DNA of 64,000 bases from positions 14,597,501 through 14,661,500 of the forward strand of contig NC_061781.1 in NCBI RefSeq assembly GCF_022458985.1, in the 5' to 3' direction. Below the pieces are notes generated by a model that was not told the DNA's origin, ran no database searches, and worked only from the letters and a program-made list of their open reading frames with translations. The position numbers were made by a program, and so were the translations under genes. This DNA comes from Mugil cephalus (taxonomy: Eukaryota > Chordata > Actinopteri > Mugiliformes > Mugilidae). This document shows, piece by piece, positions 28,901-46,352 of this stretch (positions within the stretch are counted from its first letter, which is position 1; every line of letters starts with the position of its first letter).

Positions 28901-31900
28901 CTAATGAAGCGCAAGGATTGACTTTCAGGAAAGGTTTGCACTTTTTGAAAGCATCTATTCATGTTTAAAATTTTAACAGGAACTCCTGCCATGTCTGTGG
29001 CTTTAAGTGTGCTACACAAACCTGCCTGGTTTCATTTCTGTGTTTATTCTTGTTAAAGCGACTCACCCCCAGCCCGCGATGACCAATATGCCTGGTGAAA
29101 TTCTCACGTCTTGAAACCTTTTCGTGAGTGAAAGAGCTATAATTCCTAAAACAAACAAAACGGGAAAGGATTTCACAGTTCATCAAGACAAATGAATACA
29201 ATTCAGTATGAGTCTGCTTCAGGTGAATGGCTGTCTGCATACCTGGCCATATAAAGGTGCTGTAGAGTGAGATATTTAATAATGTGAAAGTCAGGACCAG
29301 CCCTGTAAAGTTATCTTCCTTTACCACAAAATTCCACGCAATCATTCCCACGCACGTCAGAAACTAGAAAACACACAGCAAATCGTGACGTGACTGATGT
29401 GAACTTAGCAACAGGTCCATTTATTTTGTCAGCTTAATTACACAAAACATGCAAAGAGCACTGTATGTGGTGGCATGCTTACCTGTGCTAAGAAAAGGTT
29501 GACAGTAAACATGTGAGGTAGCTTCTTGAATTTCTTACTTAAAACCATAACAGCAATCGTCCACACCTGCCAGAGTGAAACACATACATCAAATGACGCT
29601 TCCGCACAAACAGTGAACTAATATTGAATGTGGTTATTCAATTTTTACGCAAACTATACGGGTAATTATTCAGGAAATTGCAAGCTATATTTATAAAATG
29701 AAAACACTTAAGAGTAATTAATGTGCGTAAGTCACGGCATAATATAAACACAAATGTAATCATCTTTCATCACTGCAAAGATTATCCATATATAGCAGTG
29801 AGTTTCAGTTCCTTAACTGAGGTCCTGAAAGGGAAAATGAGGAACTGTAAGTCAACTTCTCTGAACCTTACATCCTCCCAATGTTTGAGCCGCTTCGTGC
29901 CAGCCTTCCACAAGAGGTTCAAACATCTAAGAAGAATCCTTTTTTTTTGTTATTTCAACTTTTCCAAATAATGCCACATCACGTGCATATGATGAATAGT
30001 GAACAGTGCCCAATTATGGAATAAAGTGGCTGCTGCCCAACCTAAAAATGGAATACGCTAAATTTGCAGAACAAGGATCTTACGAAGCAATTTTCATCGT
30101 GACCCGTGTTTCCTCATACTTAAGCCAATAATCAGCTGATTAACAGCCAACATTGGCCAACATGTTGCCTAACAAAATGTCTTTTTTATGACTCACCAGT
30201 GCAACTAAGCTAAGTATGCTTATGTTAAAACTGACAGTCTGCAGCGAATTCATTAAACGCTGAGGATCCATCCAATGGATTGTGAGCAACCAGGCCGAAA
30301 CATACATGATCGGCGCAGAGAGAAAAGTGCTGATCACCATCCCAGAAGTTATCTGTCAGGAATCACGATAAAAAAAACAAACATATAACATGGGTTATAA
30401 TTAAAACACAGTTACTGGTTACACAAAAGACTGGAAAGTTAGATGAAAACAACTCACAACTTCTAGCTCTGCGTTATAATACACAGCGTAGATGGCCACA
30501 CTGGGTGCAGTGGGAAACACTCCATAAAGAAAGGCATAGTCAGAGAGGCTGGAGTGGTTCATGGCGCTGCTGTTTGTATTATCCAGCAGATCCACCATGT
30601 CCTTACAAATAAGGGGCATTAGCAACCTGAAAGTCAAATCAAAAGTACAGTTATTTGAGGGGTCGGTTAACAGCGTGGTGTGAAATTCAGTGCATCTACA
30701 TTATTTAACATGATAAGTCATTCTGAGGCCTCTTCTTGTCTAACCCATTTGGAAAAGGCTTGTGGTCTGACAAAAACCTGAGTCACCCACAACACCAGCA
30801 CAAAACAACATGTTGGGAGCACTCTAAGCTGCTGACTCAGGCTACACTCCCAGAGCATGGTCCATAATATCAAGGTAAGGTTGTCTGATAACACAAAATC
30901 ATCGGACCATCGGGTGTAGCAAAAGCATTTCCACTTACAGTTTTGCTGTGATGAGTAATATCAGTGTCACGACCGTGGATCTGGTTAATTTCCTTAGCTG
31001 GCCCACCATGGACAGACCCAAGTAGAAGAGAGCCGCTCCTCCAAAAGAGTTGGCCAGGCCGTCCACAAACTCAGACATGAAGACAGGAACTTTCTGGTGC
31101 AGGACAAAGTGGGCAATGATGCCGACAACGACCATAAACACTATAGGGTTCTTTAGGACCTGTAAAAGGACAAGTCCCACGATCTTTAGTTTGCTCTGTT
31201 GGTGGTTTCCCTGATCCTTCCACTTCTGGATCTCGCAGAGGGCAAAGCCGATGGGATTTAGAAGTATCAGGGAAACAGGTGCAACTAGGTAGATATACTG
31301 GAGGTAGTCTGGGTATGTGCTCTGGTACAGGGCTTCAACTGTGGATGAAGATGGAGATACATGAGGAATGATGCCACAATATTAACACAATGTTCCTGTC
31401 ACTGATCACTTCTGATGCCAAAAGAGATTGGTGGGAAGTTGAGGTTTAAATACGAAACTCTATGGATATTACCCACGAGAAACTTCGGTTCAGTGCAGTT
31501 TCCTTTTTAAAATTATTTTTGAATAGGTTCTTTAACCATTCTCTCCAAGTACTTTCAGTATACGTGCATCATGAAGAGTTATTCATATCCACCTCGATAT
31601 CCCACCATAAAAGTAACGTTAAGATTTAAACATGGAGCAGATCAATAGTTCTAAAAATCTATTGTGGAAATAAAACAAATGATGGAACTGAAGAGACAGG
31701 AAGAAGAACAGAAAACGTTTCGTGGTAACATCACCAACAAACAACCGAAATTGAGGAACAGGTTCATCCTTTTCTAATGTCTGAGCCACTGAAACAAACA
31801 ATCACTACCGAAACATTAGTCCTGTGCAACATCCCCTTGCGCGGCTGTTATAATAAATAATAATAATAAAAAAAAGGCCGGTAATTCAGCTGTATGATCA

Positions 31901-33396
31901 TTTTGAAGGATTTAGTTTTTGGTCCTTATTAAACTGTAACTGTATTTCAGCCTAACCTACTGAAACATGTATTGGTACAACACCACACAATTCAATAACA
32001 CTACAAACCACCGCCTCAAAAATGAAAACAAAGTGTCACATGCTTAAATCAGTAGATCAGCATAACATTACGACCATCCGTCTAACATTGGGTATGTTTC
32101 CCTTGTGCAAACAAAAAAACAGTTGTGACTCATCAGAGAATGGACATGGGCCTTCTGAGGGATGTCTCGTGGTGTGTGGTAACAGGATGTTGTTGGTGGA
32201 GGCCTTTAGGTCCTTTGGGTGGAAGAAGGTGTCTCTGTGGATCATCCCACAGACACTTAATTGGTTTGGGATCTGGGGAATTTGGAGGCCAGGTCCACAG
32301 CTGATGTTGTTTTTCATGTTTTTCGAGTTGTGCCTAAGCTGTTTTTGTGTGTGTGCCTGTGGCTGTATCCTGGGGGTGGCTGCTTTCCTGTCATCAAGGA
32401 GTGTCATCGCTATTGGCCTAAATAACAACCACACGAATGCCAGGTCCAAAGGTTTCCCAGCAGAACATTGAAATGTGACAAGATGCTTAATGCTATTTAC
32501 TTCTCCTGTCAGTGGTCATAATGTTATGCTTGATCGCTGTATATTGCCAGCTTTGTTTATGGTGCAACAAATGCATAATTATAGTTATGGTCTGCATGAC
32601 AGAGAAGCAGTGTTGATGGTGGGACAAACTTTTTTTTTAGACTTACCTATAGGATATCCCAGGGCAAAGTCATTGCTTTGGGTGGCAAATATTGAAAAGA
32701 GTCCAGCCTTGCTATAGCGACTGTTGGGGTTGGCAACTATCAGGGTCAGGATGCAAACAATGAAAAACACGGACACTTTGGCGAGGAGGATGCTCCAGAG
32801 AAATGGCCAGACGACATTAGCGAAGTCCAGCAGCACCATGTTCTTGAACAGGAGTGCCGGGAGGGCAAACTTGGAGACAAAATTCCCCAAACCTTTGGCC
32901 TGGGTAGAGGTGATGATATTTGTCCTCCCTGCGATGTACCCGCAGAGGATTATCCCAAAACACTCCAGGAGAGCCGGGAGGAGCTTGTCAATGGACATGG
33001 TGGAAGGAAGCGCGGAGGACTCCAGGTCCTCCCGCATATAAGCAAAGTGGAAGGTGGCAGGTGTCTCCATCATGTTGATGCCCACGTCTGCTGTCATGCC
33101 TGGTTCGTGATCATGTTGGAAAAGTCCGTCACTTCTCGCCACTGGCTGACACTAGAACAGGAAGACTTACTCTAGTTATCAGTTGTGACTATTAACATGA
33201 AAGGTTCAAAGGTAATCTGAATTCACACAACTAGGCAGCGCTAACCGCTCTAACTGTGTCGTACGGTTGAAATAAATCCATAAAGAGATGCTGATAAGTA
33301 CTTCACGTGTATGTAGATGACAACAACCACTTTATGAGTTACTCTCTTACCTTCCTGACAGCGACCGTGCCTTGACGTGCTCCCTGTGTCACTCAT
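25928..33396 (-). CDS. gpr155: GPR155 / LYCHOS, lysosomal cholesterol sensor
   Basis: GPR155 is a lysosomal multipass protein that joins a PIN/auxin-carrier-like transporter domain to a GPCR-like bundle and a DEP domain, and signals cholesterol to mTORC1. Sixteen minus-strand coding exons: 33396-33351, 33141-32647, 31338-30939, 30626-30458, 30352-30197, 29566-29483, 29363-29243, 29145-29067, 28846-28756, 28668-28461, 27510-27421, 27257-27127, 26804-26709, 26630-26566, 26461-26324 and 26123-25928. Phases close exactly on 854 residues (human 870). The transporter part begins near residue 64 (MSIDKLLPALLECFG), with repeated hydrophobic segments through exon 5. A variable polar loop lies in exons 10-12. 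The DEP domain fills about residues 758-853 (VVECFLGCELVEWLLQVGLA). The 15-codon first exon is the least secure, because the second exon needs acceptor CCAG|TGGCG to avoid a stop. Confidence 0.94.
31884..32025. repeat. Repeat 'R1' fragments, copies 3 and 4, inverted pair
   Basis: In GPR155 intron 2, 31884-31943 matches the R1 core in reverse orientation ('ttcag..tgtatgatcattttga'), and 31991-32025 matches it in forward orientation ('ctacaaaccaccgcctcaaa'). The two half-copies face each other about 50 bp apart, directly beside the Tc1-like remnant. They are diverged, so orientation and extent are approximate. Confidence 0.45.
32055..32535 (-). mobile_element. Decayed Tc1/mariner-like transposon remnant
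   Basis: The ends form an imperfect inverted repeat: GATCAGCATAACATTACGAC at 32055-32074 against the complement of 32513-32535. The outer motif 'cagtggtcataatgttatg' is common at fish Tc1-type element ends. Read on the minus strand, the interior keeps traces of a transposase C-terminal segment around the family's SPDLNPIEHLWD block, with stops and frameshifts. The long frames on both strands at 32022-32471 lie in this remnant. At about 480 bp it is far shorter than an intact 1.3-1.6 kb element. It lies in GPR155 intron 2. Confidence 0.65.
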
Positions 33397-33623
33397 GTTT
33401 CGTAGCAATAAGAGTTAGCCCGCTAGCTAAGGTTAAACTTGAGAGGCAGAGGTATATCACAAGAGGAGCTACTCACACGACCCGGCGTTGCCGTGTTCCA
33501 CCTCTACAAACCGGCTGCTTTATTTTTAAACTAATATTAAGTGATGTCGCACGCTGAATACATGAGAGTATTGAGTAAGATTCCGCCCAGCAACTTTCAT
33601 AATACCCGATTTGGCGACGCGAT

Positions 33624-33776
33624 TTAACCAATCATATTCTCAAGTCGGATGAAGAGGCGGGTCTTTTCTCAGCCTTAACCAATCATGTTATCAAGTCTGG
33701 TGGAGGGGCGTGTCTTTGCTAATCTTTAACCCGTCATGTTCTCAAGCCGGGGGTAGGGGCGGGGCTTAACTCAGCC
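33624..33776. repeat. Three tandem 51-bp units with CCAAT and GC boxes (GPR155 promoter)
   Basis: Units at 33624-33674, 33675-33725 and 33726-33776 have an exact 51-bp period and no length change. Each opens with TTAACC. Units 1 and 2 then give CCAATC, whereas unit 3 is altered to CCCGTC. Each has 'TCAAG' at the same offset and a GC-box-like core near offset 31-40 (GAGGCGGGTC, GGGGCGTGTC, GGGGCGGGGC). The array lies 228-380 bp upstream of the GPR155 start codon, so it is probably its promoter. NF-Y and Sp/KLF binding are inferred from motif identity. Confidence 0.8.
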
Positions 33777-34321
33777 TGGTGTACACAGTATATAACGGCT
33801 ACAGAAAAGCTACGTAAAATACGTTAACGAACCTCAGCTGGAGGACAATGTGTTACTTTTCTGGCCTCCACTAACTGCGACATGCACGTTAACTTCCGCT
33901 TTGGGCGAATATTCCCCTCTCATAATAATTTTTTATTTACTTTTTTGTTTGTTTTTCTATCCATCACTGTTAAAGCTGAAGGCTGACCAATGAAATATTA
34001 GTGTAGGCCAGACAGTGTATAAATGAATAAAGAATTTATGTAATATTATTAACGTCTTAAATTAGTTTGGACTATATTCACAGAGCTTAATGGTCTAAAT
34101 GCTCAACATAAACAGTTGACTGAAATGTTTATTTCCTAATGAAAGTCAAAAAGTTAAACAAAAAAGTTTGACACACGTGAGGATTTCTGTATGATTTGAT
34201 TATTGCAAATAAAATGAGATAATTGCAACATTTAACAACATGCTAAAAGTGGTCGTTTTTACCAAAGACACATCAGCAAAGGAAATCATTATATGAACTA
34301 CTTCACATAGCACAACATGTT
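33777..34321. other. GPR155/CHRNA1 intergenic spacer; WIPF1 not present
   Basis: Short AT-rich spacer between the GPR155 promoter and the CHRNA1 3' end. I see no exon of WIPF1, the gene found here in mammals: no WH2-like or proline-rich frame on either strand. Confidence 0.7.
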
Positions 34322-34327
34322 TTTATT
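34322..34327 (-). terminator. CHRNA1 poly(A) signal
   Basis: AATAAA on the minus strand about 290 nt after the CHRNA1 stop. It is the first canonical signal downstream, so the 3' UTR would be about 0.3 kb. Confidence 0.6.
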
Positions 34328-34615
34328 CCAAGACTCCAAAATGTTACATTTCTTTTGTAGTGATTAAAGTTTCAAATTGCCCACATGTACCCACTCATCC
34401 CCACAACAACAACAACAACAAAACATGTCGGAGATATACTGCACAAAACACGTATGCATATACAAAATAAGCACGTCCAGAAGATAAATGCACAGAAGTT
34501 TTTCACAGGTTCAAACTGCTGCAGGGCCTCTACAGCAGTTTCAAAAACAACACATGTCAGTCTGAGAAACAAGCTGGTCGCTGAACAAGTCAAGCTGGTA
34601 AAACAGAGCAAATCT

Positions 34616-39888
<5,273 letters not shown>

Positions 39889-42800
39889 ACTGGCCAATAA
39901 AGTCAGGCATCCAAAACCAAGATCCAAGCTTCAACACGTTGTCCGTTGACCACTTGAGAATTGAAACGGTTTGACCCACCTAAAACATTCTTTCAATGCT
40001 GGCAAATGACTTACTGTACAACCTCCGAGCTCCGCACTACTGGCAGCCCCGTTGTTATTGTATCGACGGCGGATGTGAACGACTGGCTGCCAATGCTTGT
40101 CATCTGAGAGGGCCGCATTCTTTGCCATCTGTTATAAGATCAACATGCCAGGGTAATCCACCACTGAAATATCCCATCGTGAACTTGGCCACACACAAGC
40201 AAAGCGAAACGGAGCTCAGGTTTGCTGCTGCAGAAGAGTTTCTATCTATTGCTGAAACCATCTTCACACACTGACTCATGTGATCATTAAATAATCATTT
40301 GTTTGCGTGAGTTTGTTCCATTGAATAAAAAAAATCTTCATGTGTGATGTGTGTTTTTAAATGGTTGGCAAAACCTTTGATTTTTAACTACAATTTATTT
40401 ATTTTCTAATTTTTTTTTTTTAAACTTGGGAACCATATTTAAAGCAGCCTGAATGTGGGCTGCATTAAATGTTATGGGGCTTTACTTTGTATCATATATA
40501 TAATCAACACACTGAATGTCCATTTTCTAAGGTTTTGTGACTCAGATAATGGAAAATGGAAATTTGAGGATCTACCGTTCCGCAGCGACATCTTTAGAAG
40601 CGTGTAACGTGATTAAAAGCTCCAGATGAAACACTGAATGAAACATGTTATGAGATTCTTTTGCCTAAAGCCTTGTCAGTGTGTGCAGAAAATTGTCGCT
40701 GGCTTGTACTCAGGGTTGAAAATTCAGGACTGTCTATAAAAAATACGAGTGTATAAATAAATAAAGTGTTTATTTAAGTATGTGCTATGCCAATGACCCG
40801 TTGACCTACTGGAATGTCCACAGTTTACCGTGGGTCATTACTTGACAGGCGAAGTTACTGGAAACCTTTTTTTAAACTAGAGCAGATGCATATGCATTAA
40901 TACATGATGTGTACTATGAATCCTGCTATTAATTATCTAAAAGGCTCTACTGAATGGGGACAGATTGATTTATTCTTAATTTTTAGATAGATGGGTGTCT
41001 GGAAAGTGTAACAGTGTTTTGTTTTTTTTTTCATTTTGTGAGATCCTGTGCTTAATAGGAGTTTTGAGTTTGAGTTTTGATTCACAGTTTAGTTTATGTT
41101 TTAAATAACAAACTGATTGTGAAATTCACTCAGAATCTGTCATTTTTGTTTCGTAAGAAAAAACTGCCTTTATGTGACAGTAAATATTAATGTTATATCC
41201 ACTGTTTTTTTTGTTTTTTTTTATTAAGATATGCAATAAATACAAAGCTTCCCAACTGCTACTAAAGACATTCCCCTCTCAACACAACACAAAAATGAAA
41301 ACCTGAGGAAGCAGTAAACAACAAAACACAGAAAAAAGAAACGAATGACACGTGTAAGCTCTCAATCCTTTGTGTATGATCTGTATGTACATTTATCACA
41401 GTTCCAAGCTTATATAAGGATGTTTTAAGTGTTTGTTAATGTACAACAACTGTTCTTCCATTAGGACTTATTTTATAATATCACAACTGTGTTTTCTATA
41501 TTGTCATTGAAGGTCTGACAGCCTTTCCGTCCTGCCACCATGTATAAATCCGCTAATCTGCTTATTTTAATTGAATTTTATTTTATAGTATCTTTCTTGT
41601 GGTGTTTACTTTTATGTGCAATGAAGCTAAGTCATTTCCCTCATGGATCATTAAAGTCTAAATCTAAGTCAAAGCATTAATTCCTGGTAATATATTAATA
41701 TACTGCACATATTGTCAGTCTTTGCTGTTCAAACATGCAGTGATGTGTCATATTATTGGCCCTAAACTCTGTTTACCTAAACGTGAGTAATAAAACGGTC
41801 TTAGATCATTTCCTTCCTCGTGCTTCCAGGAGTCCAGGTGCTCGGCCATGTTTCTCCTCTTTACTCTGCACCACCTCACCCTGTCAGGCCCGTGCTGGGT
41901 CAAGCAACTCAATTTCCTCACATCCCCAGTCTGTTCAATCAGCCAGCCACTCAACCACGAGCCTCATTCATCTCACTTAGGGGCAAATGACCATTTTGGC
42001 AATATCTGAATTAAGAGAGATTTGTCTCAACCCTCCCCCTCTCTCCACCTCTCTCCTTCCCTTTTCTCCAACCACACAGGTCACCTGAATTTACACCACG
42101 TTAGCACCGCGCTTTGCATTTCTCCGCCTCCGCCTGCGTAACACGGGACGGGCCTCCATTGTGTCTGCTCGGTGGACCACAACGCGGCCGGACACTTTCT
42201 GGCCCTCTGTCCGGCGTGCACTGTCGAAGCCTCACACTGCGATCCCGCTCTCTAGAGGACTGTGTGTTTACATCTGCGCCGCAGATGATTAAATGTTCAT
42301 TGAATCTGAATGGAAGCGCCAGTGTAATATCTGCGGGGGGTGGATGGTAACTGGACAACACACTGGATGTTTATGGCTTGATGGAGATTAAGAGGATTAG
42401 GGGTTTTTATAGAAGAGGTTATGATGGGCTTTGAGCAATATAGTTTACATAATGTTCCAACTTCAGTATAGAGACATTTCACATTTGACCGCATTATTGC
42501 ATAACTGAAAGTCCGGCGTGTTAGTTATTATATATCTTGTGGATGCTATAAAAAATCAAAATACAATTTCTTTTTTGTTTGCTACAACATTACATGATAT
42601 AAAAAAAAAACAATGCTAAGCAGTAACTAGCAATCAAACAGAACAAACCTCCACATGGATGATTTGGAAATGTATTCACATCAGCCTTGTGCAGGGAGGG
42701 AAGCGTAACATCCATTTAAGAGTGAAAAGAAAGGTCAGTTATCTCATGGATCACAGCCTTTCAAATTTAGCCTCATCGCAGTGACTAATGCACACCCAGC

Positions 42801-45126
42801 GCACAATGCATTTGGCCGACACTATTCAGGCAGGGTGTCATCACAGCATCTGACTGAGAGACAGGAGGCTCGATAGCTTTATTGGTGTTGGTTTACCTCC
42901 TTTCACAGTCAACAGAGGAAGGTATGATATATTTAAAATGGCTGATAATGGCGGGGGGGAGGCTAAACGGTTGGGTGGAAAATCCAATTTTGCCACACAA
43001 TCACCAGAGACGGGTCTGAGTTTGGCCTACATTAACTCACTGCGATGTGGACACAACAGCCAAGTGATTAAATGTCAAGCAGTGATTGCTTTGCGCTGAA
43101 ATCCGCAAAAGCAGAGCGTCGGCCTGAACGCGGGGAAAAGGTTTGAAAATGAATCCAGACGCAAACTGTAAAAATAATAGTTCAACACAGGAGCTCAAAT
43201 GTCCAAGCAAAGTGAAAACACGATTTAAAATGCGAAATGTGCGACTTAAACACAATCCAAACAACTTTAATTTGTTCCCCGAGCCTCAACAGTGTGCGAC
43301 AGCGGTCGTGTAATGAGCTACCGATGGTGTATGTGTGCGACCGGTTCTCTGGAATTGCTCGGAAAGACATAACCTGTGGCCAATTAAAAATGAAATTCAT
43401 AAATTTTACATGACATTGTTTGCACATGCAACCAGTAATTAACAAGCTCCCGAGAGCTCAGCGATGATGATGCCTTAGGTAATGTCGGTTTGGTTTTAAT
43501 CACACAGCGAATCTGTGTGAGCGATGTGTTGTTAGAGGGGACACGGTCACGTGACAACTTGTCATTCTGAATATGCAGAATGAAGGACAGCAAGCGTCAT
43601 CGTCAAGCCTCAAATGACGACTGAATTGCAGCCATCCTTTCCAGCAGACACATTTCCAGTCATCTTTAAATCTGCCGTTATGATGCAGTTTTACTCTTAA
43701 CGAATCAGTCCACTTGATTTTTACTAAGGACACACGTCTCCATCACAAACCATGACGTTCTTTTTAAATTCCAATGCAATGTTTGGACAAAGCAGTGAGT
43801 GACGGGCACTATTTTCAGCAGGGGATTGATTTATATTTGGTGCTCTAGTAAGTATTTACAGCAGCGGTACCGTGCGTAAGCGGCTGCCCCAAAATAAACT
43901 GCATTGCTCGTGTTCATTGTAACTATGAATCATGCCTCCTAGTCCAACATATTCAGGTTTTATTAGGCTTAGAAACACATAACAATGGAGGTCAATGGCA
44001 GAAATAAACAACATCTAGCTTTTGTTACACAGACAATACTTGCCACTAAGATTCAGACTGGTTGGTTCCTTTGTTGACAATATGAAAAATACGGAGCGTC
44101 ACAAGCATGGAAACACATGACTGGAAGGTTTGGCCGCATGAAGAAGGTTCTTGTGATTTCAGAGGCAGTATTATGTCAGCGTCACCTCTGGGCAGAGTCT
44201 GCTTTCACGGCTATTGACATCCAAAACCAGAACACAGCCATGTAAAATAGTTCTGTTGTGAAGGGAAAAACAATAGCTTTTACCAGCATGACACAGACAG
44301 TTCTCACTCTGTGTTTCCCCTCTGCTTCTCAGAGCTCTGTTGCAGCTTTAATCTCATTGATTTGGTGTGGCAGCTCACAACTTGTTTTCACTGAAAAACC
44401 TGCAGTAAGAGATGTCTGTGTATTGTGCAGCAGGGATAAAAAGTAGCACGCTCACCAGCCGGCTCTGTCTGCTCTTTCATGTAGTGGCGCTCCGTGCCTC
44501 AAGGGGAAACACTGCTCTCAGTCTTTTATGAGAGGAATCAGTAGCTCTCTGTATCAGCGGTCATGTGGTCATTTGCGGTGTTACCTTGACTGAGTCTGAG
44601 CAGCTTGTTTGAATTAGCGAATGCTTGTCCTACCATTAGTAAGTAGCTGGCTTATTTATAAGTGATGATTGTAAAGTTAGACTGCACTAAGTGAGGAGCT
44701 ACTAAGAAATGGTCATACAATATTGCAAAAGGAGATTAGGCAAACATTTTCTAAGTTTTCTCAAAGAGATTTGTGAGGGACTGTGAATTTCTTTGCTCAT
44801 TTGAGGAGGGGTAGACAGCCCAACCCCAGCTGTGTAAAAAAAAAATAAAATCCCAAACTAAAGATGCATTTATTAATTCCCCAACAAGATGGTTCTAAAA
44901 GCCAGAGATAAGACTTAATGTTGGACTCACAATCCCATATTTGGTCACACATATGTGTCCCCAAATGAACGCTAAATTTATTCCATAACTTTATATACTT
45001 TATATACTGTAACTAAGCAACTGTTTGACACCAGGTTCACGAATCGTCTTGAAAGCTGCGTTCACAGCTTGCTCCTGCCGCCCCCAAGAGGCCAGAAAAT
45101 CAGCAAATGCAACTTTAACCACAAAT
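39889..45126. other. CHRNA1/CHN1 intergenic region
   Basis: About 5.2 kb with no exon I can support. It must hold the CHRNA1 promoter (from 39889 upward) and perhaps more CHN1 3' UTR. A decayed LINE-tail fragment lies at 41631-41657. The part 42700-43620 is free of obvious repeats and of even composition, like conserved noncoding DNA. Open frames here are short and without motifs. Confidence 0.55.
41631..41670 (-). repeat. Decayed fish LINE-tail fragment
   Basis: 'cattt' 'ccctcatggatcattaaagt' matches the reverse complement of the 'actttattgatcc..ggggaaatt' tail seen intact at 46352-46382. It is a short and diverged copy. Confidence 0.5.
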
Positions 45127-45132
45127 TTTATT
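45127..45132 (-). terminator. Possible CHN1 poly(A) signal
   Basis: AATAAA on the minus strand about 730 nt after the CHN1 stop codon. Another lies at 44869-44874. I cannot tell which is used; 3' UTRs of 0.75 and 1.0 kb would result. Confidence 0.4.
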
Positions 45133-45860
45133 ATGGCAATTAAGATGGCTCATTAAGCACTTAATTTCTCAGAGTACGGTTTAATAAATTAAAGTGATCA
45201 TGCACGAGTTGTGTAAAAAAAAACAAAAAACAAAAACAAACATTACAGTAAAAAAAAAAAAAAAATTTAATTCACAAATAACGCTGTTTATAGCTCAATA
45301 AAAACTGTTAAGGGCAGACAAATGTGCCAGCATGTACACACCAAGAGGAGAAAGGCTCATTCAACAAAGAACTGCAGGTGACATAAAAACATTTCAGGAG
45401 TTAAAAAAATACAGCATCATAAAAATTACCCCAGAAAAATTAGTAGCTTATTTTTTTTTTTTTTACATCCAGCTATACAAAATCTTAAAGAGACGACTGC
45501 ACAACAGGCAGCGGGGGAATGTGGGTAACGACTACTACAGAAGAGACAAAAGCAAAAGCACAGCACTACACGGCTTAACACATGCTGGGTTACGACTACA
45601 AAGCAACAAAGACCTTGCACCATGCATGCTGGCCTGTCTGCTTCGGAAAATCCCCCGACAAAAATGGGGAGACGTAAAGTACGCACAAGTGTAAGGTTCA
45701 TCATCCGCACCCGGAACAGGGGAGGACGGATGTTAGGTCAGCACTAGTCCATACACAAGGCATTTAAAAAAAAAAAAATGTATCAATCATTGTAATACAA
45801 AACGTCATTCAAGTCTGAGAATGATTAGAGAGCTGTTCTAGAAAAAGTCCTGATCTGAGT

Positions 45861-46321
45861 TTAGAAGAGCACCTCTTCATTTTTAATGAGCACTTCCACC
45901 ACCTGCCTCTGGTAGCGGATGTCATTCAGTGCCGTTATGGCGTCCAGGTTGGGGGCGCGCATGAGTGTGGGCCCGAACACTATGGCGAGGTTCTCTGCGT
46001 TCATCAGGTTGAACTTCTCGTTGTGTGTCACCCTGCAATGTGGATTAAAGTTAGAAAAACATATAGGACACATGGTACGGAAGCACTTTAATGACAAATA
46101 CACTGACTTGCCAGTTCATTAGGTACACTAGTGAAAACTAATGCATTCAGTCCTGCACTTAATGTGCTGCTCAACGACATTGAATTAAATGCACTAAAAC
46201 AAAATAAAACACAGCTGAACCAACAGCTCTCTCAATTACTTTAAACAAATGCTTGATACTAAGATAAGATAAGATAAGATAAGATAAGATAAGATAAGAT
46301 AAGATAAGATAAGATAAGATA

Positions 46322-46352
<31 letters not shown>

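Noticed and set aside
32022-32471. Overlapping 149- and 130-codon frames
   Set aside because: They lie in the Tc1-like transposon remnant, with broken transposase traces.
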